In this document: positions 50,235 through 60,014 of the stretch, piece after piece
Numbering within the stretch: position 1 is the first letter of the stretch
Layout of the letters: every line of letters begins with the position of its first letter
The notes under the pieces: generated by a model
Databases searched by the model: none
What the model saw: the letters and a program-made list of their open reading frames with translations, nothing else
What the model was told of the DNA's origin: nothing
NCBI GenBank assembly: GCA_011364905.1
Contig: RDNZ01000013.1
Span: forward strand, 1-62,335
DNA length: 62,335 bases
Direction of reading: 5' to 3'
From: Candidatus Thorarchaeota archaeon
GTDB lineage: Archaea > Asgardarchaeota > Thorarchaeia > Thorarchaeales > Thorarchaeaceae
Translations under genes and position numbers: made by a program

Positions 50235-50825
50235 CTAGCTGATAGTTCTCTCAGAGATGCCGCTCTCGGTCACACTCATGACGCAGATATCGCCACCTGA
50301 TTGAGCATCTCTGGCAATTCCTGCTCTGACTGCATTAATCGCGACTTCTTCAGCTTCCTTTACAGTTATGCCTGGTTTATAGCTGTCTTCAAGAACACCG
50401 TATGCTGGCGCTGTTCCAGTGCCAGTTGCTGTGAACTGGTCCGGGATAAGCGAACCTCCCATATCCAGTGAGAAGAGTTGAGGTCCATCGCTGTCCACTC
50501 CAACCACAATGCTTTGAACATACAGTGGTGCCATTCGTCTTGAATAGAGGGTATTGGCCAGCATTTTTGCGAGTGCCTTTACAGAAATCGATTTCTTCTG
50601 ATTCAGTTCATAGAGCTTAATCTGCGCTTGAAGTCTATTGACCAGAATCTGATAGTCTGAAGTGAGGCCAGCAGACGCAAGCACGATTGAGTCTGTGAGC
50701 TTGAAGGCCTTCACACCTTTTTCAGTGAGGACAAATGTGCCCCAAGTGATCAGCGAGTCGGTGGCCACCACTACACCATCATTGCACTTAATCCCGACAA
50801 CAGTTGCACCGGTTGGAAATGACAT
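50235..50825 (-). CDS. psmB: Proteasome beta-type subunit lacking the catalytic Thr1
   Basis: 196 residues from ATG 50825. Clear beta subunit: GVVVATDSLITWG with Asp17, SIVLASAGLTSDYQILVNRL, and GGDICVMSV near the end. The maturation site should read G-T-T-T-V-G; here it reads TGATVVGI, so the residue after the conserved Gly is Ala. Cleavage there would expose Ala1, not the Thr1 nucleophile. It is therefore probably an inactive ring member, needing another active beta subunit elsewhere. AAGGAGG lies 11 nt before the ATG; a TTG 6 nt earlier is an alternative start. Confidence 0.87.
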   Translation of the reverse strand: MSFPTGATVVGIKCNDGVVVATDSLITWGTFVLTEKGVKAFKLTDSIVLASAGLTSDYQILVNRLQAQIKLYELNQKKSISVKALAKMLANTLYSRRMAPLYVQSIVVGVDSDGPQLFSLDMGGSLIPDQFTATGTGTAPAYGVLEDSYKPGITVKEAEEVAINAVRAGIARDAQSGGDICVMSVTESGISERTIS

Positions 50826-50929
50826 TATCAATAAGCCTCCTTAATGGGAGTTAGTCTGTGTTGGTCACGTCCGGTCGTTTTAAAACGTTTGCGAACTGTC
50901 CCATCTTGTCCTCATGGAGCCTGATTGAA

Positions 50930-51982
50930 TTGCGTAGACTCAATCCCTTTGCAAACATCCCAACTATCATGACCGCAGAGGAGATTATCGAGTTTGCGCA
51001 TAATCGTTCTATCAGACTGAGCATGAAGAGCTCGCTCAGAATGAAGAAGATTGAACGCACCCGTATTAGAGAGATCTCACGACTTCAGGAGTTCACAAAG
51101 CAGGTCAAGACAAAACTCTCTGAGGCTGTGGAGCAGTTTCCCTCAGTAGAACGATTGCATCCTTTCTATGTGGAACTATCGGAGATTCTTGTGGGTAATG
51201 ATAAACTGAAGCAGTCGCTTGGGGCTGTCTATAACTGCATACCCCCAATAAATGACATCACGGATAAACATCTCCAAGCTATCAAGCTAGCAGATGATTT
51301 TCGCCAGATGAAGAAGTCTAGGAGCGCAGCAAAGGGAAGGATCTCCTCAATCCTTCGAGCAACAGCGAAGAATCTGGACTTCATAATTGAGGCCAAAAAC
51401 ATCCTCTCAAAACTCCCAGGGATTGCTCCCGACTCTCCGACAATAGTCTGTGCTGGGTTCCCCAACGTTGGGAAATCAACACTCGTGAAAGCGGTTTCCA
51501 CAGCAGAACCAGAGGTTGCTTACTACCCCTTCACCACAAAGAGTGTCATTATTGGACACCTGAGAATAAGGAACCATAGCGTGCAGGTTGTAGACACTCC
51601 TGGAGTACTTGACAGACCAATGGCCAAGCGGAATGAAATCGAACGAGAGGCCATTGCTGCATTGAAATATCTCGCACATGTCATAATCTTCATGATCGAC
51701 CCGTCTGAAACATGCGGATGGACATTTGAACAACAGCTGAATTTACTCAGCGAGGTTCAAAAGATGTTCCCTCTCAACCCGATTCTGATAGTTCTAAACA
51801 AAGTAGATATCACCCCTCCCGACAAACTTCAGGTTGCCAGAGCGAAGCTACCTAAATGCCATGAGATTATTGCAATCGACGGAACAGGAGTCGAGAAACT
51901 GATGAACGACGCTGTTGAAGAGGTCGACTTGAAATCCCTTCAGGAGTCCGTTGACGACTATCTGGCATCCTTGTCAGAGTGA
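50930..51982 (+). CDS. nog1: Nog1-family GTPase
   Basis: 350 residues from TTG 50930. OBG/Nog1 GTPase linked to large ribosomal subunit assembly. N-terminal helical part (LNPFANIPTIMTAEEIIEFAHNRS), then the G domain: GFPNVGKSTLVKAVS (G1), DTPGVLDR (G3) and LNKVDI (G4). The first ATG (50972) would cut off the conserved NPF-x2-IPT element, so a non-ATG start upstream is favoured; the TTG at 50930 is the best candidate. Confidence 0.88.
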   Translation: MRRLNPFANIPTIMTAEEIIEFAHNRSIRLSMKSSLRMKKIERTRIREISRLQEFTKQVKTKLSEAVEQFPSVERLHPFYVELSEILVGNDKLKQSLGAVYNCIPPINDITDKHLQAIKLADDFRQMKKSRSAAKGRISSILRATAKNLDFIIEAKNILSKLPGIAPDSPTIVCAGFPNVGKSTLVKAVSTAEPEVAYYPFTTKSVIIGHLRIRNHSVQVVDTPGVLDRPMAKRNEIEREAIAALKYLAHVIIFMIDPSETCGWTFEQQLNLLSEVQKMFPLNPILIVLNKVDITPPDKLQVARAKLPKCHEIIAIDGTGVEKLMNDAVEEVDLKSLQESVDDYLASLSE

Positions 51983-53035
51983 CAGTCCCACTCCTTTGAC
52001 CAAGACTGTTCCTGGCTCTCCGATTCTACCATCTAACTCTATTTCTGCCCCAAGAATCCGCTCTACTGCCCAGATGTTTGTGACCAGATGCGATGTGACT
52101 TTCGTCACACCAATCCTGCTATTGCCTGACGCTATGGCAAGATAGGGCATTAACATGTCACAGAGATGTGAGTCTATCGCCATTCCAGATGAAACCTCTT
52201 CTACAAGTTGGGAGGCGGCCTCAGTACCAACGCTCTCTGCGCTCTTACCACGTTCTCCAAGAGCATCCATACCCATCCTGATTCCATGTTCTGACTCAGC
52301 CCAAATCACTATTCCACTCCCTGGGCCCAAGTGTGGATCGTTACCCTTGTGATATGACTCACGGACTATTTCCGCTTTGATGTTCAGATGTCTGAGAATA
52401 ACATCTTCGGCAGCTGCTGCCTGTCTCTCTGCAATGTGGCTTGGCAGTCGTACACAATGGGATATTCCTCCAATCTTACTGAGGCCACCAAATTGAACTG
52501 CCTCCAAGAAGTTGACATTTCTTACAGGCGTAACATCACAGACCACCTCGCCACCACCTCTAGGATAGTGGCCCCGCTTCTTCTGAAGAACTTCTATCCT
52601 CGGCCCTAAGTGTTTCAGTGTGTGTGCAAAAACATCTCTCATATAATCCACAGGTGGACTCCACTTCACATCAGTTCCGCCTTTGAGGCTGAAACTGATG
52701 GGTTCATGTGAAAGAATTGCTGGCAGGAGCGCTGCTTGAAGAACAAGTGAGATCGAGCCTGCTGTACCCACATCGTAGCTTATTGTACCGCCTTTGCGGT
52801 CATTTGGAATGAATTCCACAGCTGTGCTACCTACTGTCAGACCCTTGATTTTAGCATCAACAATTTTTCCAGTGACCTCGATTCCAGCAATATGCTGCCT
52901 CTTGAGACCCGGTTTTGATCGACCTGCTCGGATTTTGGTAATCCGGACTGCCTTCATGGTTAAAGCAGATAGGGAAACTGCAGTTCGAAGAATCTGTCCA
53001 CCACCTTCGCCATATGAACCATCAATCTCAATCAT
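51974..53035 (-). CDS. rtcA: RNA 3'-terminal phosphate cyclase
   Basis: 353 residues from ATG 53035. Converts RNA 3'-phosphate to the 2',3'-cyclic form with ATP through an AMP-His intermediate. N-terminus MIEIDGSYGEGGGQILRTAVSLSALT and IRAGRSKPGLKRQHIAG are the family hallmarks; HLCDMLMPYLAIASGNS contains the C-terminal His region of the active site. Its 3' end overlaps the convergent Nog1 gene by 9 nt. Confidence 0.93.
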   Translation of the reverse strand: MIEIDGSYGEGGGQILRTAVSLSALTMKAVRITKIRAGRSKPGLKRQHIAGIEVTGKIVDAKIKGLTVGSTAVEFIPNDRKGGTISYDVGTAGSISLVLQAALLPAILSHEPISFSLKGGTDVKWSPPVDYMRDVFAHTLKHLGPRIEVLQKKRGHYPRGGGEVVCDVTPVRNVNFLEAVQFGGLSKIGGISHCVRLPSHIAERQAAAAEDVILRHLNIKAEIVRESYHKGNDPHLGPGSGIVIWAESEHGIRMGMDALGERGKSAESVGTEAASQLVEEVSSGMAIDSHLCDMLMPYLAIASGNSRIGVTKVTSHLVTNIWAVERILGAEIELDGRIGEPGTVLVKGVGLSL

Positions 53036-53161
53036 ACGCAGAACCAATGTGACGATTCGTTCACACAGTTATGAACTTCTTCCTTCAGGACGCTTGATTC
53101 AGATTTTTGCGTCTCTTGACAATCCTTATTTGTTCCTCGCCACCCACCAAGAACGATAGCA

Positions 53162-53686
53162 ATGAGGTCACTATTCATTGGGCGCTTTCAACCAATCCAC
53201 AAAGGTCACATCCATACAATCAAGCAGATCCTAGCTAAAGATGAAGACATTATCATAATTGTTGGCAGCTCTCAGTACTCTCACACACCCGACAACCCAT
53301 TCACAGGTGGGGAGAGAGTGATGCTCATTCGACAAGCACTGCTTGATGAGAAGCTCCCCCTAGAACGCATCACAATAATTCCACTTTCAGACATAAACAT
53401 CCATCCCCTCTGGGTCAGTCATTTGCGCTCGTTCTCTCCTTACTTTGACAAGGCATATAGTCACAATCCCCTCGTCAAAAGACTTCTAGAAGAGGGGGGT
53501 ATCAAGACAGACTCAACAAAGCTACTTGAGCGGTCAACATATAGCTCCAGTCATATCAGAGACCTGATGCGTTGGGGAAATGATGAATGGGAGAGCCTCG
53601 TTCCTAAGGGAGTCGTGAAGTTGATCAAGAAACACAAGCTTGATGAACGTGTCCGCGACATCGGCGAAACCCGTACCAAAAGATAA
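53162..53686 (+). CDS. nadM: Nicotinamide-nucleotide adenylyltransferase
   Basis: 174 residues. Archaeal NMNAT making NAD from NMN. The nucleotidyltransferase motifs are GRFQPIHKGHIHTIKQIL (H-x-G-H variant) and SSSHIRDLMRWGNDEWESLVPK (the I-S/H-x-IR motif). IIIIVGSSQYSHTPDNPFTGGER is typical. An early ATG with plain spacing to the divergent rtcA gene. Confidence 0.94.
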   Translation: MRSLFIGRFQPIHKGHIHTIKQILAKDEDIIIIVGSSQYSHTPDNPFTGGERVMLIRQALLDEKLPLERITIIPLSDINIHPLWVSHLRSFSPYFDKAYSHNPLVKRLLEEGGIKTDSTKLLERSTYSSSHIRDLMRWGNDEWESLVPKGVVKLIKKHKLDERVRDIGETRTKR

Positions 53687-53837
53687 CTTTCCTTGCCCAA
53701 CTCTTTAAATAGCGAAGCAAGAAGCAAAGATTTGGTGAACGTTTATGCTAGGTGAATGCGTTCCGAAACTTCATTAACCGACTAATTCTCTGTCCTAGCC
53801 AGTTCCATGTATCACATATCAAGCAGAGGATGACATC

Positions 53838-55316
53838 ATGAACGTTGCGAACAGCGATACAAAACAGGCCATATTTGACATGGACAAAGAGAACAACTTT
53901 CCTGACTGGTACACCGAAATCTGTCGAGTTGCCGAACTTGCAGATGTCCGGTACGGAGTGAAAGGATTTACACCATTTCTGCCATGGAGCTATATGAGCA
54001 TGGACCTGATGTTCAACATCTTGGAAGAGGTTCTCAGACGAAAGGACCATCTGCCCATGCTGTTTCCTACCGTGATTCCGGAGAGTAATCTCACAAGGGA
54101 GGCTGACCATGTTGAAGGTTTCACTCCTCAAGTCTTTTGGATAGAGGAGATTGGCTCTGGAGAGAAGCTCGAGGAACGACTGGCTCTGAGACCCACAAGT
54201 GAAACGGCCATCTATCCTCTGTACTCCCTCTGGGTACGGAGCTGGAGAGATCTCCCTCTGAAGAGATACCAGCGATGTTCTGTCTTTAGGTCAGAGGTCA
54301 AAAGTACTCGACCCTTTCTCAGAGGACGAGAATTCCTTTGGATTGAGAGTCACAATGTCTACTCCACACATGAGGAAGCGATAGCACAGGTCATGGAAGA
54401 CCTTGAGACCTCAAAGGAAGTATGCACTGATAACTTCGGACTCCCAGTCATGGTCTTCCGGAGAACCCAGTGGGATAAGTTTCCTGGCGGCCTGAACACA
54501 TATGCGGCTGATACATTGATGCCTGATGGGAAGGTAATCCAGTTACCCTCCACCCATGACTTGGGCGACAACTTTGCAAAGGCATTCAACATTACATATC
54601 TGAATAAGGACAACGAAACAGTCCCTGCGTGGCAGACCTGCTACGGTCCTGCAATCTCTAGAATCTATGGTGCGATGATCTCAGTTCATGGTGACAATAA
54701 GGGGCTCAGACTGCCCTTCAAGGTGTCTCCCTATCAGGTTGTAATTGTACCTATCTTCAAGGGAAAGAATATTGAAACTGTGCTAGAGTACTGCAAGGGC
54801 ATCGAAAAAGTTCTGAAGAAGGCGGGAATTCGTGTCCACCTCGATGATACAGATACGACTCCTGGATGGAAGTACAATTACTGGGAGATGAAGGGCGTTC
54901 CCATTCGAGTAGAGGCTGGTCCTCGCGATATAAAGAAGAACAGTGCAGTCCTATTCCGTAGAGACACGCTGAAGCGTGAGACCATAGACCTGAAGGATTT
55001 GAAGAAGAGAGTCGCAGCTCTTGGGAAAGAGATTGATCAGAACCTCCTCAAGATGGCTGAGGCCAAGTTCGAGGGACTAATAGTCGATACGGAACGACTT
55101 GGTGAGGTTGACGATGCCTTAGACCATGGGAAAATTGCGCGCGTTCCATTCTGTTCTATAGAGATGGATGCTTATTCATGTGCTGAAGAGATTGAGAAAA
55201 ACACACGTGGCGAGATTCGTGGAACTCGAATCGATATAGACGAAAAGCCTGAGGGCGTCTGTGTCGTGTGCGGAAAAGTTGCTAAAGAGGTCGTTTATAT
55301 AGCAAGGTCCTATTAG
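53838..55316 (+). CDS. proS: Prolyl-tRNA synthetase, archaeal/eukaryotic type
   Basis: 492 residues. Class II synthetase of the archaeal type, without the bacterial editing domain. Motif 2 FRSEVKSTRPFLRGREFLWIESH, motif 3 region AISRIYGAMISVHGDNKGLRLPFKVSPYQVVIVP, anticodon-binding domain around KGIEKVLKKAGIRVHLDD, and the C-terminal zinc-type end GVCVVCGKVAKEVVYIARSY. The 151-nt gap before it shows only promoter-like AT-rich sequence. Confidence 0.96.
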   Translation: MNVANSDTKQAIFDMDKENNFPDWYTEICRVAELADVRYGVKGFTPFLPWSYMSMDLMFNILEEVLRRKDHLPMLFPTVIPESNLTREADHVEGFTPQVFWIEEIGSGEKLEERLALRPTSETAIYPLYSLWVRSWRDLPLKRYQRCSVFRSEVKSTRPFLRGREFLWIESHNVYSTHEEAIAQVMEDLETSKEVCTDNFGLPVMVFRRTQWDKFPGGLNTYAADTLMPDGKVIQLPSTHDLGDNFAKAFNITYLNKDNETVPAWQTCYGPAISRIYGAMISVHGDNKGLRLPFKVSPYQVVIVPIFKGKNIETVLEYCKGIEKVLKKAGIRVHLDDTDTTPGWKYNYWEMKGVPIRVEAGPRDIKKNSAVLFRRDTLKRETIDLKDLKKRVAALGKEIDQNLLKMAEAKFEGLIVDTERLGEVDDALDHGKIARVPFCSIEMDAYSCAEEIEKNTRGEIRGTRIDIDEKPEGVCVVCGKVAKEVVYIARSY

Positions 55317-55378
55317 GGCGAAAGTCCCTTTCTAGACATGACCCTTAGAGAATCATGAACATTTCCGGAGTTGAGTGG

Positions 55379-56362
55379 ATGAAAGTACTAGTTCCCTATC
55401 CAGATGAACTTGTCAAGATATTCAAAGACATACTCGGTGATAACGCTGAGATTGTTCAATCAGAACGGACAGCAGAGGCAATGATTGCAAATGGTGGCGA
55501 TGTGAAGATTGTCGCATCTGTCAATGTCCCAGGGGATTTCATTCGGAAGGCAACGAACCTCCGGATGATTCAGACCTTTGGAGCAGGGATTGATGGTGTC
55601 GACCTAGATGCAGTGAGAGAACGCGGTGATGTCATTGTCTGTAACAATCATGTCAACTCTGCAGAAGTAGCTGAATTTGCGATATCATTGCTCCTTGCTG
55701 TTGCAAAGAATCTCATTCCAAGTGATAGGGAACTCAGGACAGGGAGTTGGATTCATAGGTGGGGCGGCCCTGTTCCAAACCTTGAGATTCGAGGAAAGAA
55801 GGTGCTCATCATTGGACTGGGCCATATCGGTGCAGATATAGCTAGGAGATTGAAGTCATTTGATGTCGCTATCACAGCTGCGACTCGTAGCGGAACTTCG
55901 AGCAATCGTGACCTTGTGGACCAGATTGTGAGCATTGGTGAAATACAGTCCTATGTTAAGGACGCTGATTTTGTCATTCTTTCCCTACCTCTGACCGATG
56001 AGTCAGCAGGTCTTGTCAACAGGGAGTTTCTTTCCTGGATGAAACCGACCTCCGTCTTGGTGAACATATCCCGTGCTGAGATAGTAGATGAGCAAGCACT
56101 GTATGACGCATTAAAAGAGAAACGGATTCATGGAGCAGGTATTGATGTGTGGTGGAGATATCCTCGCAGATGGCGCGAAACAGTCAGTCTACCAGCTGAT
56201 GTACCATTTCATGAGCTCGATAATATTGTGATCACTCCGCATAGAGCTGCTTATTCCGCCCATATAGAGCGGGAACTGTTCCTCTTTGCAGCAAGAAACA
56301 TACTCAACTTCATTCATGGTGAAACACCGCTGAACATAGTGGACCTTGAACGAGGCTATTAA
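55379..56362 (+). CDS. D-isomer-specific 2-hydroxyacid dehydrogenase
   Basis: 327 residues from ATG 55379. NAD-binding VLIIGLGHIGADIARRLKSFD; catalytic Arg in LVNISRAEIVDEQALYDAL, with His in ITPHRAAYSAH. This resembles phosphoglycerate or glyoxylate dehydrogenase-like enzymes; the substrate cannot be read. The start at 55355 would add eight residues; MKVLVPYPDELV is the typical beginning. Confidence 0.88.
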   Translation: MKVLVPYPDELVKIFKDILGDNAEIVQSERTAEAMIANGGDVKIVASVNVPGDFIRKATNLRMIQTFGAGIDGVDLDAVRERGDVIVCNNHVNSAEVAEFAISLLLAVAKNLIPSDRELRTGSWIHRWGGPVPNLEIRGKKVLIIGLGHIGADIARRLKSFDVAITAATRSGTSSNRDLVDQIVSIGEIQSYVKDADFVILSLPLTDESAGLVNREFLSWMKPTSVLVNISRAEIVDEQALYDALKEKRIHGAGIDVWWRYPRRWRETVSLPADVPFHELDNIVITPHRAAYSAHIERELFLFAARNILNFIHGETPLNIVDLERGY

Positions 56363-56435
56363 CAATCCTGAATGAAAAATGTAGGAGAACTTCTATCTCC
56401 CTGTCGTATCAGATTGTAACAGGGAGTAGTGTCTT

Positions 56436-58721
56436 ATGGAGCGTACATTATTCATCGGAGAGTCAGAGAGTCAAGACTTTAAGGAAAGCCTTAATCATCG
56501 CAGAAGCAGTCAATATTCGGGGGACTACGAATTGACCCTAGAGAGTCTTTCAGATGTGCCTGGTATAGGCAACAAAGTCAAGGAAACACTGATCGAGCAC
56601 TTTGGTAGCGAAGCATTAGCCCTCAAGGTGATTCATGATTCACGAGTTGATCTAATAGCAGCTGTACCAGGAATCGGATCTAGACAGGCTGTCAACCTTG
56701 TCAAGGGTGCCTTTGAGAAGGAATTTGGCGCAAGCTCAAACATGCTCCTGCGCAGTCAGGACATTCGGAAAATCTACGAGTCCAGCCTTGATATTATACG
56801 AGGCTACGCAAACACCACCTATGCAAAGGACAAGCTATTCCTCTACTACCCATTACCCCCAGAAAAGATTAGTGTCATTCTTGAGAGACAAAAATACTTT
56901 GCAGACGCATTAGAGATGGCACGAGGACTCAGCAGTGACCAGCGTGAAAAGCTCAAGACACTTTTGAGCCAAGTGAGGGGTCTCTATCGTAGAGTCCAGC
57001 CGCGCAGACTAGAGGGTCGTGTGGTCATCACAAATGACGACAAGGTGTTTGACACACTGATTAAGGAAGGCGTAGACAGATGGTGTCCTGTCTATGTGCT
57101 TTCTGAGGGTGAAAGTGGAGCAGACTATGCCCAGGGCTATGACCTAGTCCTATACATATCCCCGCTAGGCATCTATGATGAATCCATCGACATGCTTGAC
57201 AATGTTGAGATATTGGGTAAGGACTGGTGTCTGGAAGATATTCTACCTGAAAAGACTGTGAGTTTCTATGCTCGTAATTACCGGGTGATTGATGCGGCCT
57301 GTCAGATTGTAGAGATATTCAATCAAATCCCCTCAAATGAATCTGTATCTACTTTTACTTCAGGCCTAGACTTTGACCAGCTCACCAAGGTGGGTGAGAT
57401 TCTAAAGAATTTGGATGAAAATGGGGACTTAGCTCAGCGGATTGATGCAGACCTTGACCGGTATCGCAATGCAGTAAAATCGTTCCCAACAGCATTAGCT
57501 GAAACTGAAGCTTGGCTGAATGAGGAGATTACTACCCGCATCTCGAAGAGTCAGGTTACCCTGGGCGGTCAACAAATCATCAGCATCCTCCAATCAGCTG
57601 ACATGGAGGGAGCTGATGGAAATGCCTTGCGGAGCATGCTACCTGCCGAGATTGTTGAAACCTTCACCACAACAATACAGGAAGCTGAGGACAAACTTGT
57701 CCAGATGCTTAGTCTTACTGTTCGAGAGGCTGATTGGGTCACGGGCATCATCAGTGAAGAGATCTCTCTACCCGTGAAGATGGAAACCATGCAGATCAAT
57801 AATCTTGAAGACAGACTAAGACGCATCTTTGCTGACAAGCAGTTCAGACTCATCAAGAAATTTGCGAACGACCTTGACCAATTAAAGGGAGTAGTGATGC
57901 AGGCCGTGCAGACTATTCTAGAGTTTGACCTGTTTTTGGCTGTTGGTCTGTTCTCAGTCGACTACTCGTTGCATACGCCTGACATCTCAGGGGAATATGC
58001 TGGGGTCGGTGTTCAGAGCGCTACAAACCTATTCCTCACAGAGAGCTATCTCAAGGGGAAACATAGTGTTGTCGAACCAATTGATTATGCCATCGGAAAG
58101 ACACCCTTCCAACCTGCGGGTACGAATGGAGAGAATTGTGCAATTCTATCCGGTGCAAATAGCGGCGGAAAGACCACTACGATTCAGACACTTGCTCAGA
58201 TCGTCACGTTGGCGCAATCTGGTTTTCCAGTCCCAGCAGAAAAGGCATTTCTCCCAGTCTTCGAGGAGCTATACTTTTTCTACAAGAGTAGAGGCATGGT
58301 GAGTGCCGGTGCCTTTGAAACAACTCTCAAGCAGTTTGCGGATATTGTTGTGTCCAGCAAGGCGAAGCTGGCGCTATTTGATGAGGTTGAGGCGATCACT
58401 GAACCTGGGAGCGCGGCAAATGTCATTGCGGGTCTCATAGAGATTCTTCAAAGCGACCCCAAAACATCTACGGTCATATGCAGTCACCTTGCCAGGGAGA
58501 TTAAAGATGTCACAGACGCGCCCATCAGGGTCGACGGAATAGAGGCTAAGGGACTGGACGAGAATCTTGACCTTATTGTCGATCGGACTCCCAAGTTTGG
58601 TGTCCTTGCCCGAAGTACACCTGAACTCATTGTCGAACGGCTATCCAAACTGGCCAAAAGTCCCAAGAAAGAGGTCTATGGTAAGATCTTAGATAACCTC
58701 AGTAAGGTACGAACCAGATGA
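56436..58721 (+). CDS. MutS-like ATPase with N-terminal HhH pair
   Basis: 761 residues. N-terminal helix-hairpin-helix pair (LSDVPGIGNKVKETLIEHFG, AVPGIGSRQAVNLVKGAF, about 40-85), a long helical core with no mismatch-recognition FYE motif, and a C-terminal MutS ATPase: AILSGANSGGKTTTIQTLAQI (Walker A, about 570), then KLALFDEVEAITEPGSAANVIAG and STVICSHLAREI. This is the archaeal MutS5-like group; the role may be recombination or repair. The phosphodiesterase gene overlaps its last 4 nt. Confidence 0.88.
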   Translation: MERTLFIGESESQDFKESLNHRRSSQYSGDYELTLESLSDVPGIGNKVKETLIEHFGSEALALKVIHDSRVDLIAAVPGIGSRQAVNLVKGAFEKEFGASSNMLLRSQDIRKIYESSLDIIRGYANTTYAKDKLFLYYPLPPEKISVILERQKYFADALEMARGLSSDQREKLKTLLSQVRGLYRRVQPRRLEGRVVITNDDKVFDTLIKEGVDRWCPVYVLSEGESGADYAQGYDLVLYISPLGIYDESIDMLDNVEILGKDWCLEDILPEKTVSFYARNYRVIDAACQIVEIFNQIPSNESVSTFTSGLDFDQLTKVGEILKNLDENGDLAQRIDADLDRYRNAVKSFPTALAETEAWLNEEITTRISKSQVTLGGQQIISILQSADMEGADGNALRSMLPAEIVETFTTTIQEAEDKLVQMLSLTVREADWVTGIISEEISLPVKMETMQINNLEDRLRRIFADKQFRLIKKFANDLDQLKGVVMQAVQTILEFDLFLAVGLFSVDYSLHTPDISGEYAGVGVQSATNLFLTESYLKGKHSVVEPIDYAIGKTPFQPAGTNGENCAILSGANSGGKTTTIQTLAQIVTLAQSGFPVPAEKAFLPVFEELYFFYKSRGMVSAGAFETTLKQFADIVVSSKAKLALFDEVEAITEPGSAANVIAGLIEILQSDPKTSTVICSHLAREIKDVTDAPIRVDGIEAKGLDENLDLIVDRTPKFGVLARSTPELIVERLSKLAKSPKKEVYGKILDNLSKVRTR

Positions 58722-59293
58722 GTCAACAAGTCTTAGTCTTTGGAGACACACACATTCCCTCTCGGAGAAACTCCATCCCAGAGGCATTCTTTAAACACAT
58801 AGAATCAACCACTTATGACCTAGCACTAGTGACTGGTGATCTTGTTCGAGAGTCAGAGATGCGGGCGGCGCTCCCGTCCCTACCACGGAGCTTTATTGTT
58901 GTTGGAAACATGGACTACGGCAGCCAGTACAATTTTCACGAACAGATACAACTTGATGAATTCAGTGTTCTTCTTCTTCATGGTACTCAGCTTCGACCCA
59001 GAGGGAATATCAAGCAGCTCTGCGAGATTGCAGAGAAGATTGGCGCAGACATAGCCATTCACGGGCACACACATGTAGCCTCTATCGAGCTCCACAAAGA
59101 CCGGTTGTTTCTTAATCCTGGAACCATCTCAGGAGCTACCGGCGGATGGGCAGGTCGGACTGATGCCAGTTTCATCGAGCTTGAGGTTGATAAGAATGAA
59201 CTTCAAGTCAAGCTTCATCAGACTGACTGGAAGGTCCTGAAAGAATCTGAAGTGAGTTTTCAAAAAGTGGGGGGTCGGGTCCTTCGACCCTAA
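58718..59293 (+). CDS. YfcE/MJ0936/Vps29-type metallophosphoesterase
   Basis: 191 residues. Metal-binding motifs VFGDTHIPSRRNSIP, LVTGDLVRES, VVGNMDYGS, LLLHGTQ and AIHGHTHVASIEL, then LNPGTIS, are those of the small calcineurin-like phosphodiesterases related to Vps29. It is translationally coupled to the MutS-like gene (ATGA overlap) and convergent with the next gene with a 4-nt overlap. Substrate not predictable; coupling suggests a nucleic-acid role. Confidence 0.9.
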   Translation: MSQQVLVFGDTHIPSRRNSIPEAFFKHIESTTYDLALVTGDLVRESEMRAALPSLPRSFIVVGNMDYGSQYNFHEQIQLDEFSVLLLHGTQLRPRGNIKQLCEIAEKIGADIAIHGHTHVASIELHKDRLFLNPGTISGATGGWAGRTDASFIELEVDKNELQVKLHQTDWKVLKESEVSFQKVGGRVLRP

Positions 59294-59907
59294 TATTCCC
59301 CCCAGGGATCTGGACTCAAGAGCCTCATGTATATCCGCTTCAAGATATTAGAGCTCTCAAGTATTGCGGCCTTAGTCGTTTCTTGTCTATCAACTGTCTT
59401 GGATGTTCCCTTAGCAGACCCGATGATTCTTCCAGCCAGACCTTTCTTTGCCCCGCTTTTTCCAGAGAATTTCACACTTTCAGGAGCAGCTTTTCCAATC
59501 TCTTCCTGTGGGAAGATGTCCCGAGTGAATCTCAGCTCAGAGAAAAATGTTGAGAGAGTTTCCTTGATGGCAAGTTTTTCTGGGGACCCCTCTGGCATTC
59601 TAGAAACCAATTCCAGCGCTCTTTTTCTGAGATTACTGGAAAGAATTGCCTGTATCTCCTCCGCGAGTTCCCGATTCACTGCGCATGCAATTCCAATGTT
59701 AATCATCAGAATCCTAATCCGGTCGAGAAGGACTCCTATGCCACTGCCCACGACCGATTTTCCTCTCATGGATACCAACCAATCTTCATAGGTCTGATTC
59801 ACCGAAAGTAGGTCATCCTCGAACTCAATCAGTTTCCCAATCTCCTCTGGTGGAATCAGTGTACACCAGACTCTCATTGAGACATGGTCGTTTGTTTCAA
59901 CGGGCAT
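59290..59907 (-). CDS. Hypothetical helical protein
   Basis: 205 residues, mostly helical: IGKLIEFEDDLLSVNQTYEDWLVSM, then AEEIQAILSSNLRKRALELVSRM, a Gly/Lys-rich linker (GKSGAKKGLAGRIIGSAKGTSK) and a C-terminal helix. No family recognised. ATG 59877 is an alternative start. It is convergent with the phosphodiesterase gene. Confidence 0.5.
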   Translation of the reverse strand: MPVETNDHVSMRVWCTLIPPEEIGKLIEFEDDLLSVNQTYEDWLVSMRGKSVVGSGIGVLLDRIRILMINIGIACAVNRELAEEIQAILSSNLRKRALELVSRMPEGSPEKLAIKETLSTFFSELRFTRDIFPQEEIGKAAPESVKFSGKSGAKKGLAGRIIGSAKGTSKTVDRQETTKAAILESSNILKRIYMRLLSPDPWGEY

Positions 59908-60014
59908 GCATTAGAGAACAGATTTGCCCGTTTTTCAGTATTACGTGTCTAGGCATTTGCGCTGGTGGATTCCCTCTAATACCTAAAAGACCAACTAATG
60001 ATGGTTGTATAGTC

